From assembly GCF_001632365.1 (NCBI RefSeq), contig NW_024468511.1:611550-675549 (forward strand): DNA of 64,000 nucleotides, given 5' to 3'. The notes under the pieces are model-generated. The model was not told where the DNA came from, did no database searches, and saw only the letters and a list, made by a program, of their open reading frames with translations. Of the stretch, positions 22,151 through 36,300 are shown piece by piece. Both the position numbers and the translations under genes were made by a program. The stretch's first letter is position 1. Each line of letters opens with the position of its first letter. Source of the DNA: Laetiporus sulphureus 93-53 (lineage: Eukaryota; Basidiomycota; Agaricomycetes; Polyporales; Laetiporaceae).

Positions 22151-24243
22151 ATGAAGATCGCGGTAGTAGGGTCTGGCGTCTCTGGCCTTGCCGCGACTTG
22201 GGTAGGCTGCCTTTATTCATTCGTGCTCATGAGCACATAGGTTGATAGTCGCAGCTACTTAACGAGTATAGCAATCATGAAGTGCATCTCTACGAGGCAG
22301 AATCGCGCCCGGGCGGACATGCGAATACGATATCTTTCGTGCAAGAAGGGAAGGCGCCTATCGATGTTGATACGTACGTATTACTTCTGATCCGGCTTTT
22401 TCAGGACTAATATCAGCCATTCCAGGGGATTCGTATGTGCTACGTATTTGCGCGCGAATTGACTTTGCCCTAAAATAGTCGTCCGCTTAGATCGTCTTCA
22501 ACCCAATAACTTACCCGAACTTCTTACGATTCCTCAATTTATACCCTCACCTACGAGAGCGCATCCTCAGGACAACCATGTCCTTTTCCGTCTCGCGTAA
22601 TGCAGGGGCATTTGAATGGGCTGGAACCAGCCTCGACAGCGTCTTCTGCCAAAGGCATCGTTTGCTGGATCCGAGTATGTGGCGCATGCTGTACGATATT
22701 TTGCACTTCAACGCTTGTGCACCGCGGGCGCTGTGCAAATCCAAACTTGAAAACCTTTCTATCGGGGAGTATTTGAAGACAGAAGGGTACTCGGATTCTT
22801 TCAGAGACAATTACTTGATCGTAGGTTGCCTCGATTCACCATCAGTGTTGCCGCTGATCTGATGCTGCTCAGCCAATGACTGCAGCAATATGGAGTACAC
22901 CGCCGGACAAATGTTTCTTAGATTTTCCTGCCCAGACGTTGGTGAGACATGCTCAATATCTCTCGCCCGCAATGCCCCTCATCCAGTGTAGGTGCAATTC
23001 ATGCATAATCATCATCTATTGCAAATCATCGGAAGACCATCATGGCTCACCCTTCACGGTGGCAGGCGAGTCCGATGCAATGCAGCAGCGCTTCATAACA
23101 CTAATGCATATCTCGACAGCCGCACATATGTCGACCAAATTCTCTCGGCGCTGCCTGCGGAACAGCTGCACCTCTCTACCCCTGTCATTGCCGTGAATAG
23201 ACGAGCTTCGGATCTTCCTACGCATATCGATGATCCTGCCTGCGTCGAGTTATTGACAGCGCAAGGCGAACGTATCAACTATGACCACGTCATTCTTGCA
23301 TGTCACAGTGATACTGCACTGTCCATTCTCAAGGCAGGAGACAGCGCAAGCGCTGTCGAGGAGCACGTTTTGGGCGCTTTTGAGTGGAGCAAGAACATCG
23401 CTGTGCTGCATAGCGATGAACGGGTACGTCATTGATGTGACTGAGTCGAGCTCCGGCAGTCAACTCGTGGTGCTGGTCGCCTGCAGCTTATGCCACAGAA
23501 CCGCAAGGCATGGTCGTGCTGGAACTACCTCACCAGCTCCACCGGAACTCCGAACGGAACGCGGAAAGTCAACGGCGACCAGGTCTCTCTGTATGTGCTC
23601 GTTAATCATTACACACGAACGTGCTACTGACACGCATTTGTCAGCACTTGTACGTCTCACCTCTGCCGCTCGTGCCCGGTATGACTGACTGTATGCGCAC
23701 CAGATTGGATGAACGAGTTGCAGCATATACTCGAGGACACGCATGGATTAATCTTCGTCACGTTGAACCCGCCCTTCGAACCCGACCTCAAGCTGGTGAA
23801 AGGGAGGTTCCAATACGAGCACCCGATCCTCGGCTCTAAGGTAATCCGCCCCGTTTCGGCTGCGAAGTTCTGCCACTGACACGGAACAGGCTATCGGCTC
23901 GCAAAATGACATGTCGGCCATCCGAGACCACCAAGGAGTATCCTTTGCGGGTGCTTGGCTCAAGTACGGGTTCCACGAGGATGGCTTCACGTCAGGGCTC
24001 CGCGCAGCCTCTGCTCTCATCAACGAACAAAGCATTCAAGAGGGACAGAAATGCATGCCCTTTGAGATCGTCGACGCAGATCGCCGCCCAAACTTAGTAG
24101 AGATGAGGTTATTGCCTCTGATTTTTGACGCCTTCGAGGGCATGGGGCTGAGGATGATCCTCGGTGCCTTCTTGGGAGGATGCTTGGCAATCTTGCGAAT
24201 GTGCCTCGCGCGGACGGGACGGGGGTTAGTATGCGAGTCTTGA
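22151..24243 (+). CDS. FAD-dependent amine oxidase-like oxidoreductase
   Basis: The gene starts MKIAVVGSGVSGLAA, the Rossmann GxGxxG that binds FAD, followed by an acidic strand end (HLYEAESRPGGHANT). Later exons give DTGFVVFNPITYPN, YLKTEGYSDSFRDNYLI, MTAAIWSTPP, GRPSWLTLHGGSRTYV, VILACHSDTALSIL, SCWNYLT, VTLNPPF and the terminal FAD contact region VSFAGAWLKYGFHEDGF. A hydrophobic helix follows near the end (LGGCLAILRMCL). Length is about 530 residues over roughly ten exons. Bacterial relatives often sit beside cyclopropane fatty acid synthase and act on lipids, but the fungal substrate is unknown. Intron 23066-23119 starts with GC instead of GT; splicing it out restores the conserved HGGSRTYV. 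It converges with the antiporter gene. Confidence 0.75.
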
Positions 24244-24593
24244 ATATGATCGGTGTTAAAGCGGAACAGGTCGTCAAATCCGCAGCATGCCGGGAGCATG
24301 AGAATGCAAGCGAAACCTAATGTCATTGAAAATACAAGGATTGTATGCGCATACTGATATATGGTGGAGATGCGAGGACCGATAGACAATACAATTGATG
24401 CATGAAGAGATGATATAAGTAGACTGGGATATACAATGAGGAATAGTACGTGAGTATGCAATAGAGTGTTCATCCGAACTCGCATCCGGTACACAGCCGC
24501 GTCTAGGATGAACTGACTGATTCCGCAAAATTCTAATATGATGCGAAGAGTAAGATACTGAGGTGGCTTGGACCACACAGCCAAGCAAGGCCG
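24244..24593. other. Intergenic, converging 3' ends
   Basis: 350 bases lie between the stops of the amine oxidase and antiporter genes. No gene is visible; presumably mostly 3' UTR. Confidence 0.5.
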
Positions 24594-27500
24594 CTACCGC
24601 CTCTCGTTATGATCGGGCAGAGAAAATCTGACCTGACCATTCCGAGGCGTCTCAGGAACGCTTGGAGAGGGTGATTCGTTTTCACCCTCAGACGGAGCCT
24701 CGCTTCCTGGGGACGGCGTTGCCGGAAAGGAAGGCGAGCGTAAGATAGAGGGCGTATGATTGCCCCGGTATTCATCTGCGAAGTGCACAGATCGCAGCGA
24801 CCGTGCAGGAGACTGATCACGTCCTTGTAGTCGCAAGTCCATGGAACACAGGGATTCTATGCGCGCATGTCCCGCACGTGGCACTGACGACGTGCTGCTG
24901 GTATGAGGTGGACGTCGGCCGCGTTCCCCTTCAGACGCCTCCGTACCAGCTTCATAGCCGCCATCATCATGGCGATCCACGGTAGACAATGTATCCTCGC
25001 TTCGCGACCGTTGTTGGGACACACGAGGACTCAGCACACGTCGACGCATGGAGGTTCGTCGACGTGAACCCCCCTGGCTTAGTCGTGTTGGCGGCGACCT
25101 GGTCGACTTCTTCGCACGCTTGCGCCCGTCAGAAGATGCCGAGCCATGCACGTCTCCCTCGCTCGCATCGGACATCCAGCCCTCCTCCTCGTCCTGGTCC
25201 TGTACACCAGCTACACGTTTGACTTTGTTGGCAGCCGCCTGCTCCGCGTCCTCGATTCTGTGTCCTAATTGCTCTGTCCCTTCTTCAATGTCATGTTCAA
25301 CATCATGAAGTGCGTTTTCGAGGTCGCGCGGTGTCCGGCGTATCTTTGACTTAATTTCATTCACGGCGTTCGCCGCAGCCCCCGCAGCCGCATCGATTCT
25401 CTCCGCGGTTGTTGACTTGGGCCCGAACGCATTGTCCTGCACTTCGACTTCAACCTGGATATAAGCGTGAGCAATAGCGACAACCATGATCATAACGTGG
25501 AGGCATACATCTTCCCCGGGCCTTCTGCGCCGCTCAACGACCTTGTTCTGTCCTTCCCTCCATTCCTGCACGTTCTCCTCGCCATCTGGCAGGTTCTCCT
25601 CCCTCATATCCGTGCCGTTCGGTCTTATGGCGGCCTCATCCTGACTTCTTGATGAGCCCTCTTCCTTCTCGTCTTGCGTTGTGGTAGACTCCTCCCTCAT
25701 CTCATATGACTCTGGTCTTCGTCCTTTTTCATGCGGCGGTAGCACTCCAGCCTCCATCGCGCTTTCGCGATCGCGATTGATGACAATGTCTTCACCAGCG
25801 ACGACGGGGCGGGTTTGTGTCGTCCACTCAGGCAACACGCGTCCACCGAGTGTACCGAATGTGTCATGCCGCGACCAAGTGCGCGAGACAGAATGCACGC
25901 GGCGTCCAAGCGAGAAGAATGGGATGGACAGGCCATGTATCGTGATAGAGCAGAGGACCATGAATGCAACGATAGGCTGGATGGATGCCGCAAGCATCTG
26001 GGCCTGAGTGGCTGGCGGCGATTCAGGTTCCGGCAGCTGTTCAACAGCAAGGGTGGCGATGAATACGGCACCTGCATATGTGTGCCCCGTTGTTAGTATT
26101 TTTACGCACATACGCAGTAATAGGCGATACCAAGGACGTACCAATGCCCATAGGGCCAAAGTGTCCACTGAAGATGGCCTCCTGGAGTGTCTTCACATCC
26201 GGAATCCATCTATACAGAGCGATCATCACCGGCAGCCTCCTCAACAGTAGGATGAGAATCGCGATCACGATCAATCGCCAAGGGGTCAACGTCAACGTGG
26301 CATCGGAAAAATCGTCGAAGGGCATCCATGCGCCAATGAATATGAACGCAGCAATGTTGAAGAGTAGATCGATAACAGATGAAAACACAGCTTCCTCCGT
26401 CTGCTTGTTGAAGAAACCATCCCATGCAAAGGCAGTTCCGCACGAAAAAGCTGCCAACAAGTCGTCTGCGCCGAGTAGCGTATTTGCGCCGATAGTGAGC
26501 ATTGCAAGCGAGACGTATTGTGCAACATATGATTGCCGATCAATGAGATCCTTGCGTTGGCAGAATTTCATGAGATATCTGAATCCAAAGCCAAGCACGG
26601 CGCCGAATATGATACCAACGGCGATCTGGTCTGAATGCGGAGCATTGCACAGGGATTTGGAATAAAATTAGTCAGAAAAACGCATCATACTTTGCTCAAT
26701 ATCCACGCACATAGCCATAATAACAGAAACCAATCTTTGATGGCGTTGTCTGTATTTTTATCTATGGTGAGGTACAACGCGATGAATAGGAATGGGAAAG
26801 CAGCTCCGTCATTGCAGCCGCTCTCCGCGGCAAGGAGATGCCTTAGATGTGCAGGAACATGTTTGTCTGCATATTTGCCACCGACAACGGCCGCAGCAAG
26901 GATAGGATCAGTAGGTGTGAGACAGGCTGCCACTGCCAAGGAGGAGAGGAAATTGAGTCCTGGTATTAGCGCATATATGAGGCCAGCTGACACAAACCAG
27001 CCCTGTATGAGTATGCCGCGGCATGATTAACTATGAAGGCAGCAGGATCGTCAAAATATGCGCACCCATGTCATGACAGGGAAGAGAAGAAAGAAGAGGC
27101 TCTTCCAGTGCCTGGCCATGTACGCTTTCGGCAGTTCCACGCCTATGGCGAAGACGCCGATGGCCAGGACAACTCGCGTAAATTCAATCACGATGGTGTT
27201 TGTCGTTGCGATATCTCCTCCGCCCCAATCCCGAGGGTCGAATATATTTGCACAGTAGGGCCCTGCGGAAGTTAGTACATGTTACGATGCGAAGCTGTGT
27301 GGAATGCACGCACCGATGATGACACCGAAGAGAAACGCCCAGCATGCTTCCCCGATGTACAACTACAATCCTCAATACCCAAGTGTTCAATCACATAACG
27401 ACCGGCGTAACATACCTTCTCCCGAATGAACAGCGAGAACATGCCAAACTAGACAGGACTATCAGCATTGTCGAACTGCAAGCACTACGAATGCGCACGC

Positions 27501-27637
27501 ACGAAGACGATAAATCCGCCCAAAAGAATATATGCGAGATGAGGTATTGAAACCTCAATCTATCACAGCGCATATCGTCAATCGTTCTCATATGCTGGAT
27601 GAGTTCAGATGATGCGTACCAATTTGAACCTGGACAT
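24594..27637 (-). CDS. NHA1: Plasma-membrane Na+(K+)/H+ antiporter, Nha1/Sod2 type
   Basis: From ATG 27637 the first tiny exon MSRFKL is followed by EVSIPHLAYILLGGFIVF. The transport domain is clear: FLFGVIIGPYCANIFDPRDWG, ELPKAYMARHW, CLTPTDPILAAAVVGG, HVPAHLRHLLAAESGCNDG with AAFPFLFIAL, then WIPDVKTLQEAIFSGHFGP. The TPTDP unwound helix and the ND pair of CNDGAAFP form the ion site of CPA-type exchangers. About 12 membrane helices are followed by a long hydrophilic cytoplasmic tail rich in Ser, Arg and acidic residues, as in yeast Nha1, with an amphipathic AAAGAAANAVNEIKSKI stretch. It exports Na+ and K+ at the plasma membrane for salt and pH balance. Length is about 830 residues over a dozen exons. 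Confidence 0.88.
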
Positions 27638-30600
27638 GATGGCGACAGCTTTCTAAAGTTGGGAAGACGAAGCTCTAGAACCCGTATCTACAGTGTTTAG
27701 TCGTAAAGTCGTAGAAGCGTCGTGATGGTTGACAGAATGTGGAGATGACGATACGGGGACGCTGAGCACAACGCTCGGGGATGCCGAGATTGCCTAGGTC
27801 GATCGCAAGGATCTAGCGGCGGAGGCAGTGCTCCACTGTGGCTGACTGCGGCAACCTCCGCGACGTTCAGGCGTCGGTGTTGTGCTGAACGGCGAGGACG
27901 ATGGACGACAGTGAAGATGCATGAGACAACACCTGCAGCGTGCAAGTACTTAAATTGTACGGCGCTCAAAGAGGCCTGCGAATGGCCTCCAATTCCAAAG
28001 CGCAGGGAGATTCTCGGTTCGGCATGCCACCCGGTGGTATATAGCTCGGCATCTCTCGGCATCTGTACTAGACTGCTCTGTGCAGCCTACGACTCGGACC
28101 CCCTCACCTCTAAAATCCAAGTATACCGTACTGCAGAGCAAGCGCTTCATTATTCTATTATCGCACAGGCACATCATGAGTTGGACCTTGATTGTGAGCA
28201 AAAAATGCTCATGAGATGCGGCAACTTGGTATGCAATCTCCAACAGTCTATGACACATAGTACCAAGCGCCCGGGTGCGACCGACATGAAACCGCACATC
28301 AACCTTCTACGCTTCTAGGAGATGCATGGACAGCACCATGTCGTGGTATCTCGCCGAATGTGACACCATAGAGGGGGCTCATTTGACATACGGGGCTTCC
28401 TTTTTATTTGGAGGCAGGAACGTCGGGGGCCTCGCCGAGGCTATGCATCATTATCCGAGCCCACTGCTGCGTTGCATGCTGAGTAATACTCGGCTAAGGC
28501 AAAAGAAGCCGAATCTACGGGTGTTTTGAGGACAAAGAAGCAATTGACGAACCAGCATTGCTCCCTCAGGGTGAGAGTACAGACAAATTGCTCGAAGTCA
28601 AACTGGGCGCGAGGCAGGCGACCGGGAAGGGTCTAGCCACAACTGAAACTAGCTCCGGGCTGGAGGATCATGTAGTATAGAATAGGCAAATGAAACCGAG
28701 CTTGGAGTTCTTACATGCCGCCGCTGTCGCTGGGGCCCCGTAAAGCGTTCTTATGAGAGTCATTCGAAGGAAACAAATCCACCCCGCCCCACAAGCGAAT
28801 TGAGTTGAGATGCACGAGGCCTCCACGAACCGGGGACATGATCAGCTGACGAGATACACAATGCACCTTGGTTCGTCGCCGAGCGCGCCGCGGGGAACGT
28901 GTCCTTATCGGACATTTGGGATGTTCGACGCTATTGAAACATCGCGCTTCTTATAACGACCTTTGGGAAGGGCCCGTGCGCCAAACATCAACTGTTGAAC
29001 GGCATGTCATACGCGAGTCAATACTGCGTCAGCTGTGCACTGAGCGTGTTCGTAGGGTTATTAAAATCTCTTTCAAACGCATCACTATATACCCCTCTGA
29101 TGCGATACATCGAACTCCGAAACGCTAGTGACGCGCAACGCTATCGAGCTTCCGCAGTTGACCCCCCACAGCTGCGACACAGATAGCATGCGTACCTCGA
29201 CGGATCTGTCTACTACTGATAATCAGCGCGTGTGTAGTAGTACAATAAAGTGAACAAAAAGCAAACCCACCACGCACCAGATATCTCGGTGGAATAGCAA
29301 TCCCCGAATGCAAAGCAGCAAATACCCATGACGGGTACGAGGAGGGAAAAAATACGAAGGCACCACAGTCCAAGAGTAGTCTGAATCGAGTTTCGCAGAA
29401 ACTGCGAGCCGCGAAGTGCACTGAAGTGAAGACATCCAAACGCGCCAGAGCCCCCAGCTGGGGCAACCCCTGCCTGAAAAAGCCCGCCCCGCCCTGTCAC
29501 CGTGTCATTCGAGGGGCACGGTGGGACCCGTGATCGTCGTGCCATCGTCAATACTCGCGCGCGGCGCCCCAGAGGGCACCACGCCACGGTGACCAGAGAC
29601 GAGGACATGACGCGGACATCTCACATCCTCGAGACGATACTTCCAAGGGCCGATGACCAGATTCTTGACCCTTCCTCTTCCGAGGTTCGTCGGGAGTACA
29701 CGAAATCGGCCAACCCGAATTGCTGATTCGTCTCTCGACCGGTGACGGCCGGTCCCAGGCTAGGGACAATCGCGGAGGAAATACTCAGACCTTAGCCCGC
29801 TCGCGAGGAAAGATGCATCAAAGCGTCCTGTTCGGTGCGAGCTTCGCGGCTTTTGGACTGTGGCAGCGAGCCGACATCGAGAGTACATGAGCCTCTCTGA
29901 AGAAGTCGTCAGAGCGCGCAAAACCCAAAAAATCTGCAGCCACAGCGGATCTCAGATCGAATACTTGCCTAAATTAGCAAGTCGCGTGGGACGTTCACTG
30001 GTACGATGTTGGGAGTGGAATGGCGAGCTAATGGACTCAACCTAGCTCGGAAATCTTACAGCTTCCTACTATAGAGAGAGTGTGTGGACTTGATGTGTTG
30101 ATGACCGAATGCTGCTATGACTGCACGATCTTGAAGTAGTACTAATACTAGTAAGTACCAGTCTGTGGTTTGGAGTGATACAGCCAGTGTCTCGTCTATT
30201 TTTCAGGTCTTACTCTCACAACCAGTAGTAGATCATACAAGGACAAAATGATACGGTAGCGACAGACAACACGAAGACAGAAAACATAAAGTAACTACGA
30301 CTAATGCAAAGCGATTGAAGAGCGAAGAATTTATGGTATAGTAAAGTGAATGATTCTTAAATTTCGGATTTCACCAGATCGGCGAGAATGAAAAAACTGA
30401 AGAGGTTTCCAGGAGATAAATAACCCAAAGCTCCGAAAGAACGTCTGAAGAACCAAGGTCTCTAGCAGGAAGGGACCAAGAATAAGCAGAATAAAACATA
30501 AGTCAGAGAACGAATATCCGGTACATGCGTGATTTGATGCAAAGACTTGAGAACGCCCACGGGGAATAGTAGCTTGGAGACTCCGTCCTTCCACCTTGGC

Positions 30601-30787
30601 AGCACACTACGGGTACAATGCTGTTGTCTCAGCCTATAAGCGATTCACCACGCCACAGCGTATTGTGGTGTCTGAGTATTGAAGTACTTTGGAGGCATCG
30701 TGGCTTTGAGCTGACTCTGCGAAGAGGGCGACGAGAGATTACTCACGGAATCTCTGACCACTTGAACTTCCCGGTGTACATCAACTT
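27638..30787. other. 3.1 kb without a recognised gene
   Basis: This is the largest gene-free stretch in the window, between the antiporter start and the 3' end of the DUF6534 gene. Frames such as 27697-28062 and 29213-29608 on the minus strand rely on non-ATG starts and have no motif. No tRNA fold, long repeat or transposon remnant was seen by eye. Regulatory DNA or an unrecognised non-coding transcript is possible. Confidence 0.4.
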
Positions 30788-32774
30788 CTAGAGCGGTTCC
30801 CTGCTGTCACCCATGTGGGCGTAAGCGATGAATGCGATACGGAACAGAGATCGAAGGGTCATCACCGAAGTAGCCTCTACATCGCGTTCCGTGGCATTTT
30901 TGGTAGCCTTTCCGACCATCAAGAAGGTCGGCATCGTAACATCTTCACCATCAGTCCCGCGACCACGCAGAACTCTGCGCGTGTTCAATCTGCACGATGA
31001 TAATCAGAATACAAAGAACTAGAGAACTGCTGGTGCACATACGTTGCAAGAAATGAATTCGCGTAAACTGTCCACGTAACAATCCGTCAGTGGAATTTCG
31101 CAACTATGATGAGAGACATACGTTTACTGAGCGCGAAGTAGAATCCCATGAAGATAAAGTTTTGCGGCATGATATCGTACTTCGATGCGGACCTCTCAGA
31201 CGACAAGATGACAACAGTTGAAGGAATAATGATTAACCCACCAGTATCAGGGTGGTCAGACTGATAGCGCTGAGAACATCCAAATCTCGCTCAGCTGAAG
31301 GAAGAAGCTCAACGTGGGAATAACACTCACCTCGTGAGTACGCCGGTGTTCACGGCATACAATGTCAGACTATTGACCAGCGAATCATCTCTGGTTGAGA
31401 ATAACAGCCGTTGAATACACGCATCATCGCGGGGAGACGTGAGAGATGCACCTTGAGTAGCCTGTACGCAAAGTACGCAGGAAGTAGCATAGCGCGACAG
31501 CCGTGACCATGTCTGTTGCCACCCCCAATCCCAGAGATATGCTTCCAATGACCTGTGAACACGCACTTGTGAGAACGTCAACTGTAGATGTGAGATGGTA
31601 TACCTTCAGCTTGGAGAGCACCAGCAGATTGGCAATTTGAAACCTACATCGTCACTTCAGAGAGATATGTTCATGATATAAGAGCTGCCACTCACCCTTT
31701 CACAGTGTACACTTGCATCCGCACAAATGACACTTCAATTGAAGCCTAGAGGCAATGATTTGATAAGAGCTTACCACATGCCATGGCTTACAGGTTCCCA
31801 TAAATATGCCGATCATGACGATGAGATGATACACATACCTAGTTGCGCGAACACCAGCAGCAGCTATAGCGGCGTCAGATCTCAACGAACTTACATTTCC
31901 TCGATCAGTGGGAAGACCTACGATTACAGCAGTGATCCCCGCATTACAGTTGCTGACTGCAAGACATTTGAGATGGCAAACACCGGGGTGCATGAGTGAC
32001 ACAGAACTCACATCTCCATACCCGCATGGCAAAGCAACTGCAGGTGAGTTAACCACTGTGTGGAGGGAAGAGGAAGCGCACGCACGCCTTGACTATGGCT
32101 CCTGCCGTGGCCTGCGTTTTATATGAGTGATTAGGATGTGTTTCGAGAGGTTCCACTCACTCCAAGCGTAACCTGAAGCTAATATCGACCTTCTATTAGA
32201 CTTCGCCAATGATTATGCACGCAAAAGCTCACAATGAGAGACCTTCAAAATCGTGAGTGCCACGCTAATAATAGCACAAGCTCAACATACCAATGAACAT
32301 GGTCGAGGAGAACCTCCAAAACACCCCAATTTCTGTATTGCACGTCAAGTTACTTAAGCAGCTCTGTGCATACCGTACTCACGTCACGAGGTAAAAGTAG
32401 ACGGCATAGGCAATGAATGCCTGGTCGACGGCCTCGAGGATCCTAAGAATGGGTGAGACCAGCTGCCGGAGCTCAAGTAGGCATCATACCACAATGCAGC
32501 GACCTTTAAGAAGGGCACCAGTTAGCTTCGCACCAAACACGATATGGCGCGCGCTACTGACCAGACATTTGTAGAACAATCGATCCTGCGGGTACCGTCG
32601 GAAGTAGGTGTACATCTGTGTGCTTAGGACTCCAAGCAATCTAGTAGATGAGTATTCAGATGCGATTCATCAGCATTTGGCAACGGTACATCCTCACATG
32701 CAAGACGCTCCAAAGCCAATCAAGGCAGCGCCGAACGTGGCATTCTTATCAAGTGTTTCAGCTGGAATGCCCAT
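30788..32774 (-). CDS. DUF6534 seven-helix-like membrane protein
   Basis: The gene begins MGIPAETLDKNATFGAAL and is cut into about ten or more small exons. After intron 1 comes LLGVLSTQMYTYFRRYPQD, then RILEAVDQAFIAYAVYFYLV and NWGVLEVLLDHVHW. In the middle are SISLGLGVATDMVTAVALCY and, after another intron, DSLVNSLTLYAVNTGVLT. Near the end are KLYANSFLATLNTRRVLRG and a polar tail. Hydrophobic blocks separated by short loops and the G.L(S/T)TQ.Y.YF.R(Y/F)P and NTRR(V/L)LRG signatures are those of DUF6534, a very large basidiomycete-specific family of unknown function. Length is roughly 330 residues. The many introns leave almost no long reading frame, so it is easy to miss. Confidence 0.75.
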
Positions 32775-33318
32775 GACGATTGAGGTAGGCAGAGAAGCGC
32801 AAAGGAGTGTGAATCGTCAAAGGAGCGAGATGTACCGGACTCTCAGCACCTTCGAAGGACGACAACGAGCTGGGGATGCCGGGTGGACGTCGAAGAGGAG
32901 AAAGAAGGATGGACGACCACGGGCTTATCCACGGCGTCCCCAGACGACGCCCGAGAATATTTCGAAAGACTGATTGATGAACACAATCAAAGATGGCAGA
33001 AGGATTGTCACCGCGGTTGAGACTCTGCGGATCGCTCAGCACTGTTCCTATTAGCCATATATAGACAAGTTACTGTTGCCACATTTTGACGATCCAATCT
33101 GGACCCGGGGGTTCGCCGAGCAACCAATCTCTTTTTCCCACTTAGCACGATCTGGAATAAGCCTAAATGCTCTCAACGCTCGCTGAGTTCCACATGGCAA
33201 GGACGCACGTCCAACAAGTTGGACAGGCCACTACATCTCTAGCAACGCATATGGTCCCCCTCTTCCATCTTTACAGTGACATTAGATCCGAGAATTGCTC
33301 GTGCAGATGGAATCACGC
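32775..33318. other. Intergenic
   Basis: 544 bases lie upstream of the DUF6534 gene and downstream of the YEATS gene. I see no gene; a plus-strand frame at 32608-32973 is antisense to DUF6534 exon 1 and has no motif. Confidence 0.45.
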
Positions 33319-36300
33319 CTAGATCCAGTCAGTCCGGTCGGGGTGATGCACACTCGGAGTATCTACGGAATTGGACGTACCTGATCCTGTATCCACCCCC
33401 GTTGCCCCTAACAGCGCAAGGCTCAACAGCGCCGCGCTACCCACCAGCCCGCGTCCCGCATTCAACTCTAATCCACGCGCGATGTGCGATGGCGTCAACA
33501 GTCGTCTGATCGCGGGTGTCGTTTGTGCTCTTCTCTTTGCTGGGCGGTCATCGGGCCCCAGTGCACGCAACGCTGCCTCATCGCGTCTGAACGCACTGAC
33601 CCCGTCGTGAACGAGTAGCTTCACCATCGACCTCGTTACTGCCGCCAATAAAGCGTAGGGGGCGAGGTCGTCCAGCAGCTCCTGGCGTGGCCGATTGACC
33701 CCAGTGCGACCTGATAAATCATTCGCCGAGTCTGAGAATAGTTGAGAGGCCGCTGCGAAGTGCTTCAAGCGCCACATCGCCGAGACATTCCGAATCGCAT
33801 AAACGAGAGCGGGGTCCACAAATGCCGGCAGATCAGAAGATGACATGGCAACTCCCGGGCCCTGGGTACTTGGATATGGCACCGAGTAGATCGTGGGATG
33901 CAATTCATAAGATAGAGGTTCTGCCGGTCCCGCGTCAGATATCTTGCCCATCAAGTGGTTCAGAACGAGCAAAGGCAGCCTGGGAGTCGGTGCATTGAAA
34001 GTGGTGCATACTGCCCAATTGGAACTTCCGCGGGTAAATGAAAAGATTTCTGCGGGTTTGACATTGTCGCCACCGTCATCCTTGACAACGGCGGGGTGCA
34101 ATGGCTGGATCAGCCCACAGAACGGACAATACTCATCCAGATGTTGAGCCAATTCGTCCTGCGATGATGAAGCGGTGGCAGCCGCCTTCTCGAGAGCCGC
34201 ACGAGGAAATATGTTTTCATCTTCCATCCATCGATAGACCTCCACAGCTGTGAGAGGAATTAGATTGTCTGTGTCAGGAAGGGAGGCAACGTGCTTCTCG
34301 TAGGCATGGCGTAATGCCCGCGCCCGGCTCATCTGGGAAAAGAAGCTTAACACGTGCCCTAGCGCGCAAAGCTTTTTCATCTTACTTCTATCGCCTTGCG
34401 GCGCCCTGGGACTATGTTGCGGAATTGAGCGGCGCCCGGTACCAGCATAGATACCGATTGTTCATGATGTCGCCCTTTCCAGTCTGTAGCACGTTCATTT
34501 CCACTCGGAGACATAAAAGAGTGGCTATGCGTGCTCACCTTTAGTCATAATTGGCACTTGCGGCAGCAGCGCTCGTAGGGTGAGGATATACTCTGCAAGT
34601 AACGGGTACACCGATCAGTTATCATGGAGATATGATCCAAAAAAAACACAATAGGACCAGTGAGCACTGTGCGTCTACGGCAATGCGCCGAGGATGCGGA
34701 CCGACATTCAACCACGAATGACATACCAGGGTCAGTGTTAGTGTGCTCTTCCGTGGACTTGTCATGCTTGTCCATGCCAGACTGCTCGTCTCTCCATGTA
34801 ACTTTCCTAGCGTCCTCCCGGACGGGCAGCAATGGCGTGGTCTTGTCCAGCTCGACGTCGAACACCTGCTCATCGCCGAGAACTGGGTTGCCCAAATGTA
34901 TAGGATCTATCTACAGATCCAACGTACATTCGTCAGAAAGAAAATCAAGAGAGTACAAGCAACGACAACAACTGACATCAACCCAATGCTCGACGTCCAT
35001 TGGAGGATTCATTGCCCCTATCCAAGTTAAATTAATGCATGCTAGAAAGGGCTTGTCGGTAGTGCGAGTCACAACGAACGGTGGCTCGGTCACCACAATA
35101 GGCTTTATGAGAGTTGAAGGAGGTGGATCCGTGAGGCAGGTGATAGTCAGCTTGGCCAAAAAGGTAGAGATATGCAGGCTCTGTAATTAAGCAAACATCA
35201 GCGGAATGCTCGGAGCAGATTGTCAACTCATAACCTACATAAGATGGAGCAGACACTGCGAGCCGCCAGCGATGTGTATGATCTGGATGGGATTTCACGC
35301 GGCGATCTAGTGCAACTCAGCATGCGAAGTATACTTTGAGTGTGACAACTCACCAGGATGGAGCCAAAGACTATAGTCTGCAATCTTAACACGAGCGTTG
35401 ACATGGAAGCGACTGCTTGCAGCGTTTGAGAGCGAACATGTATTTGCTGCCCCAGACATTAGACTATTTTCCTGTGGCTCTGTCTTCTTCTCCACCTCCG
35501 TTAGAGGATTGACTTCATCAATAGCCGGCCGAGCTACATTTCGGTGATTGTAGTGCATCCTCCAGGCACGGTTCTTGCCCCCGCCGATGGACTCCTCTGT
35601 TTCCCCTACGATGTCAATTACTTCGTTGAGATCATCGTATACATGGATAATACGTCTCTTTGGAGCCCTGCCAAGAAAAGGAGCAAGTGCCGGAGTATCC
35701 ATGTGGTGGCCCAACGTTCGTGTCACCTCCGTGCTTGTCGGTACTGGTGTCTCTTTCTTTTTAGAATGAATGACCGCGTTAGCCTCGTTGTTGTTTTCTC
35801 GGCTTGGATGATGGTGCAGGTTAGAAAATGAGATATGCTCCCCGGCTCCCACCGCAATCTCAAATAACCTCCGTAAGCTCGGCAAGCTGATTCCTCCAAG
35901 CTCTGTACCATTTGCAACCACCCAATCGCGCTCCTCATCGGGTACCAGGACAGCGCATCTCTGAATGCACTCATCGTGGCTGCCAAACTCGCGATGATGA
36001 CGCAGCCGGCAGTGGTTTAGCAGCCCTTGGAGATTTGAAAAGTCAGAACGAAGACAGTCCGAGCAGACAAGTTTTGCAATCTCAGGCGGTGAGGTAGTGG
36101 CGTTTCGCAAGAAAAGCAACTTCTTGCTAGGCGGCGGAGGAGCACGAGGAAGACCACGAAGACGGGTGGACCCGATGCGTGGCGTTGAATGAGAAGAGAC
36201 AGAAGTAGCTTCAGGGACTGCATAGTCCGCAGGAGTGACAGGGAGAGGGATGGGTCTGTCTGGGAGCTTGGTCTCTCTGTCGAAGAGGATACTGCAAGGG

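Noticed and set aside
29213..29608. Minus-strand frame of 131 codons with hydrophobic end
   Set aside because: It has a non-ATG start, overlaps another frame of similar quality and shows no domain signature, so I left the region as gene-free.
33319..34380. Stand-alone 353-codon gene
   Set aside because: It reads better as the last exon of the YEATS gene: the preceding intron has a GTAAGA donor, phase fits, and the joined helix is continuous.
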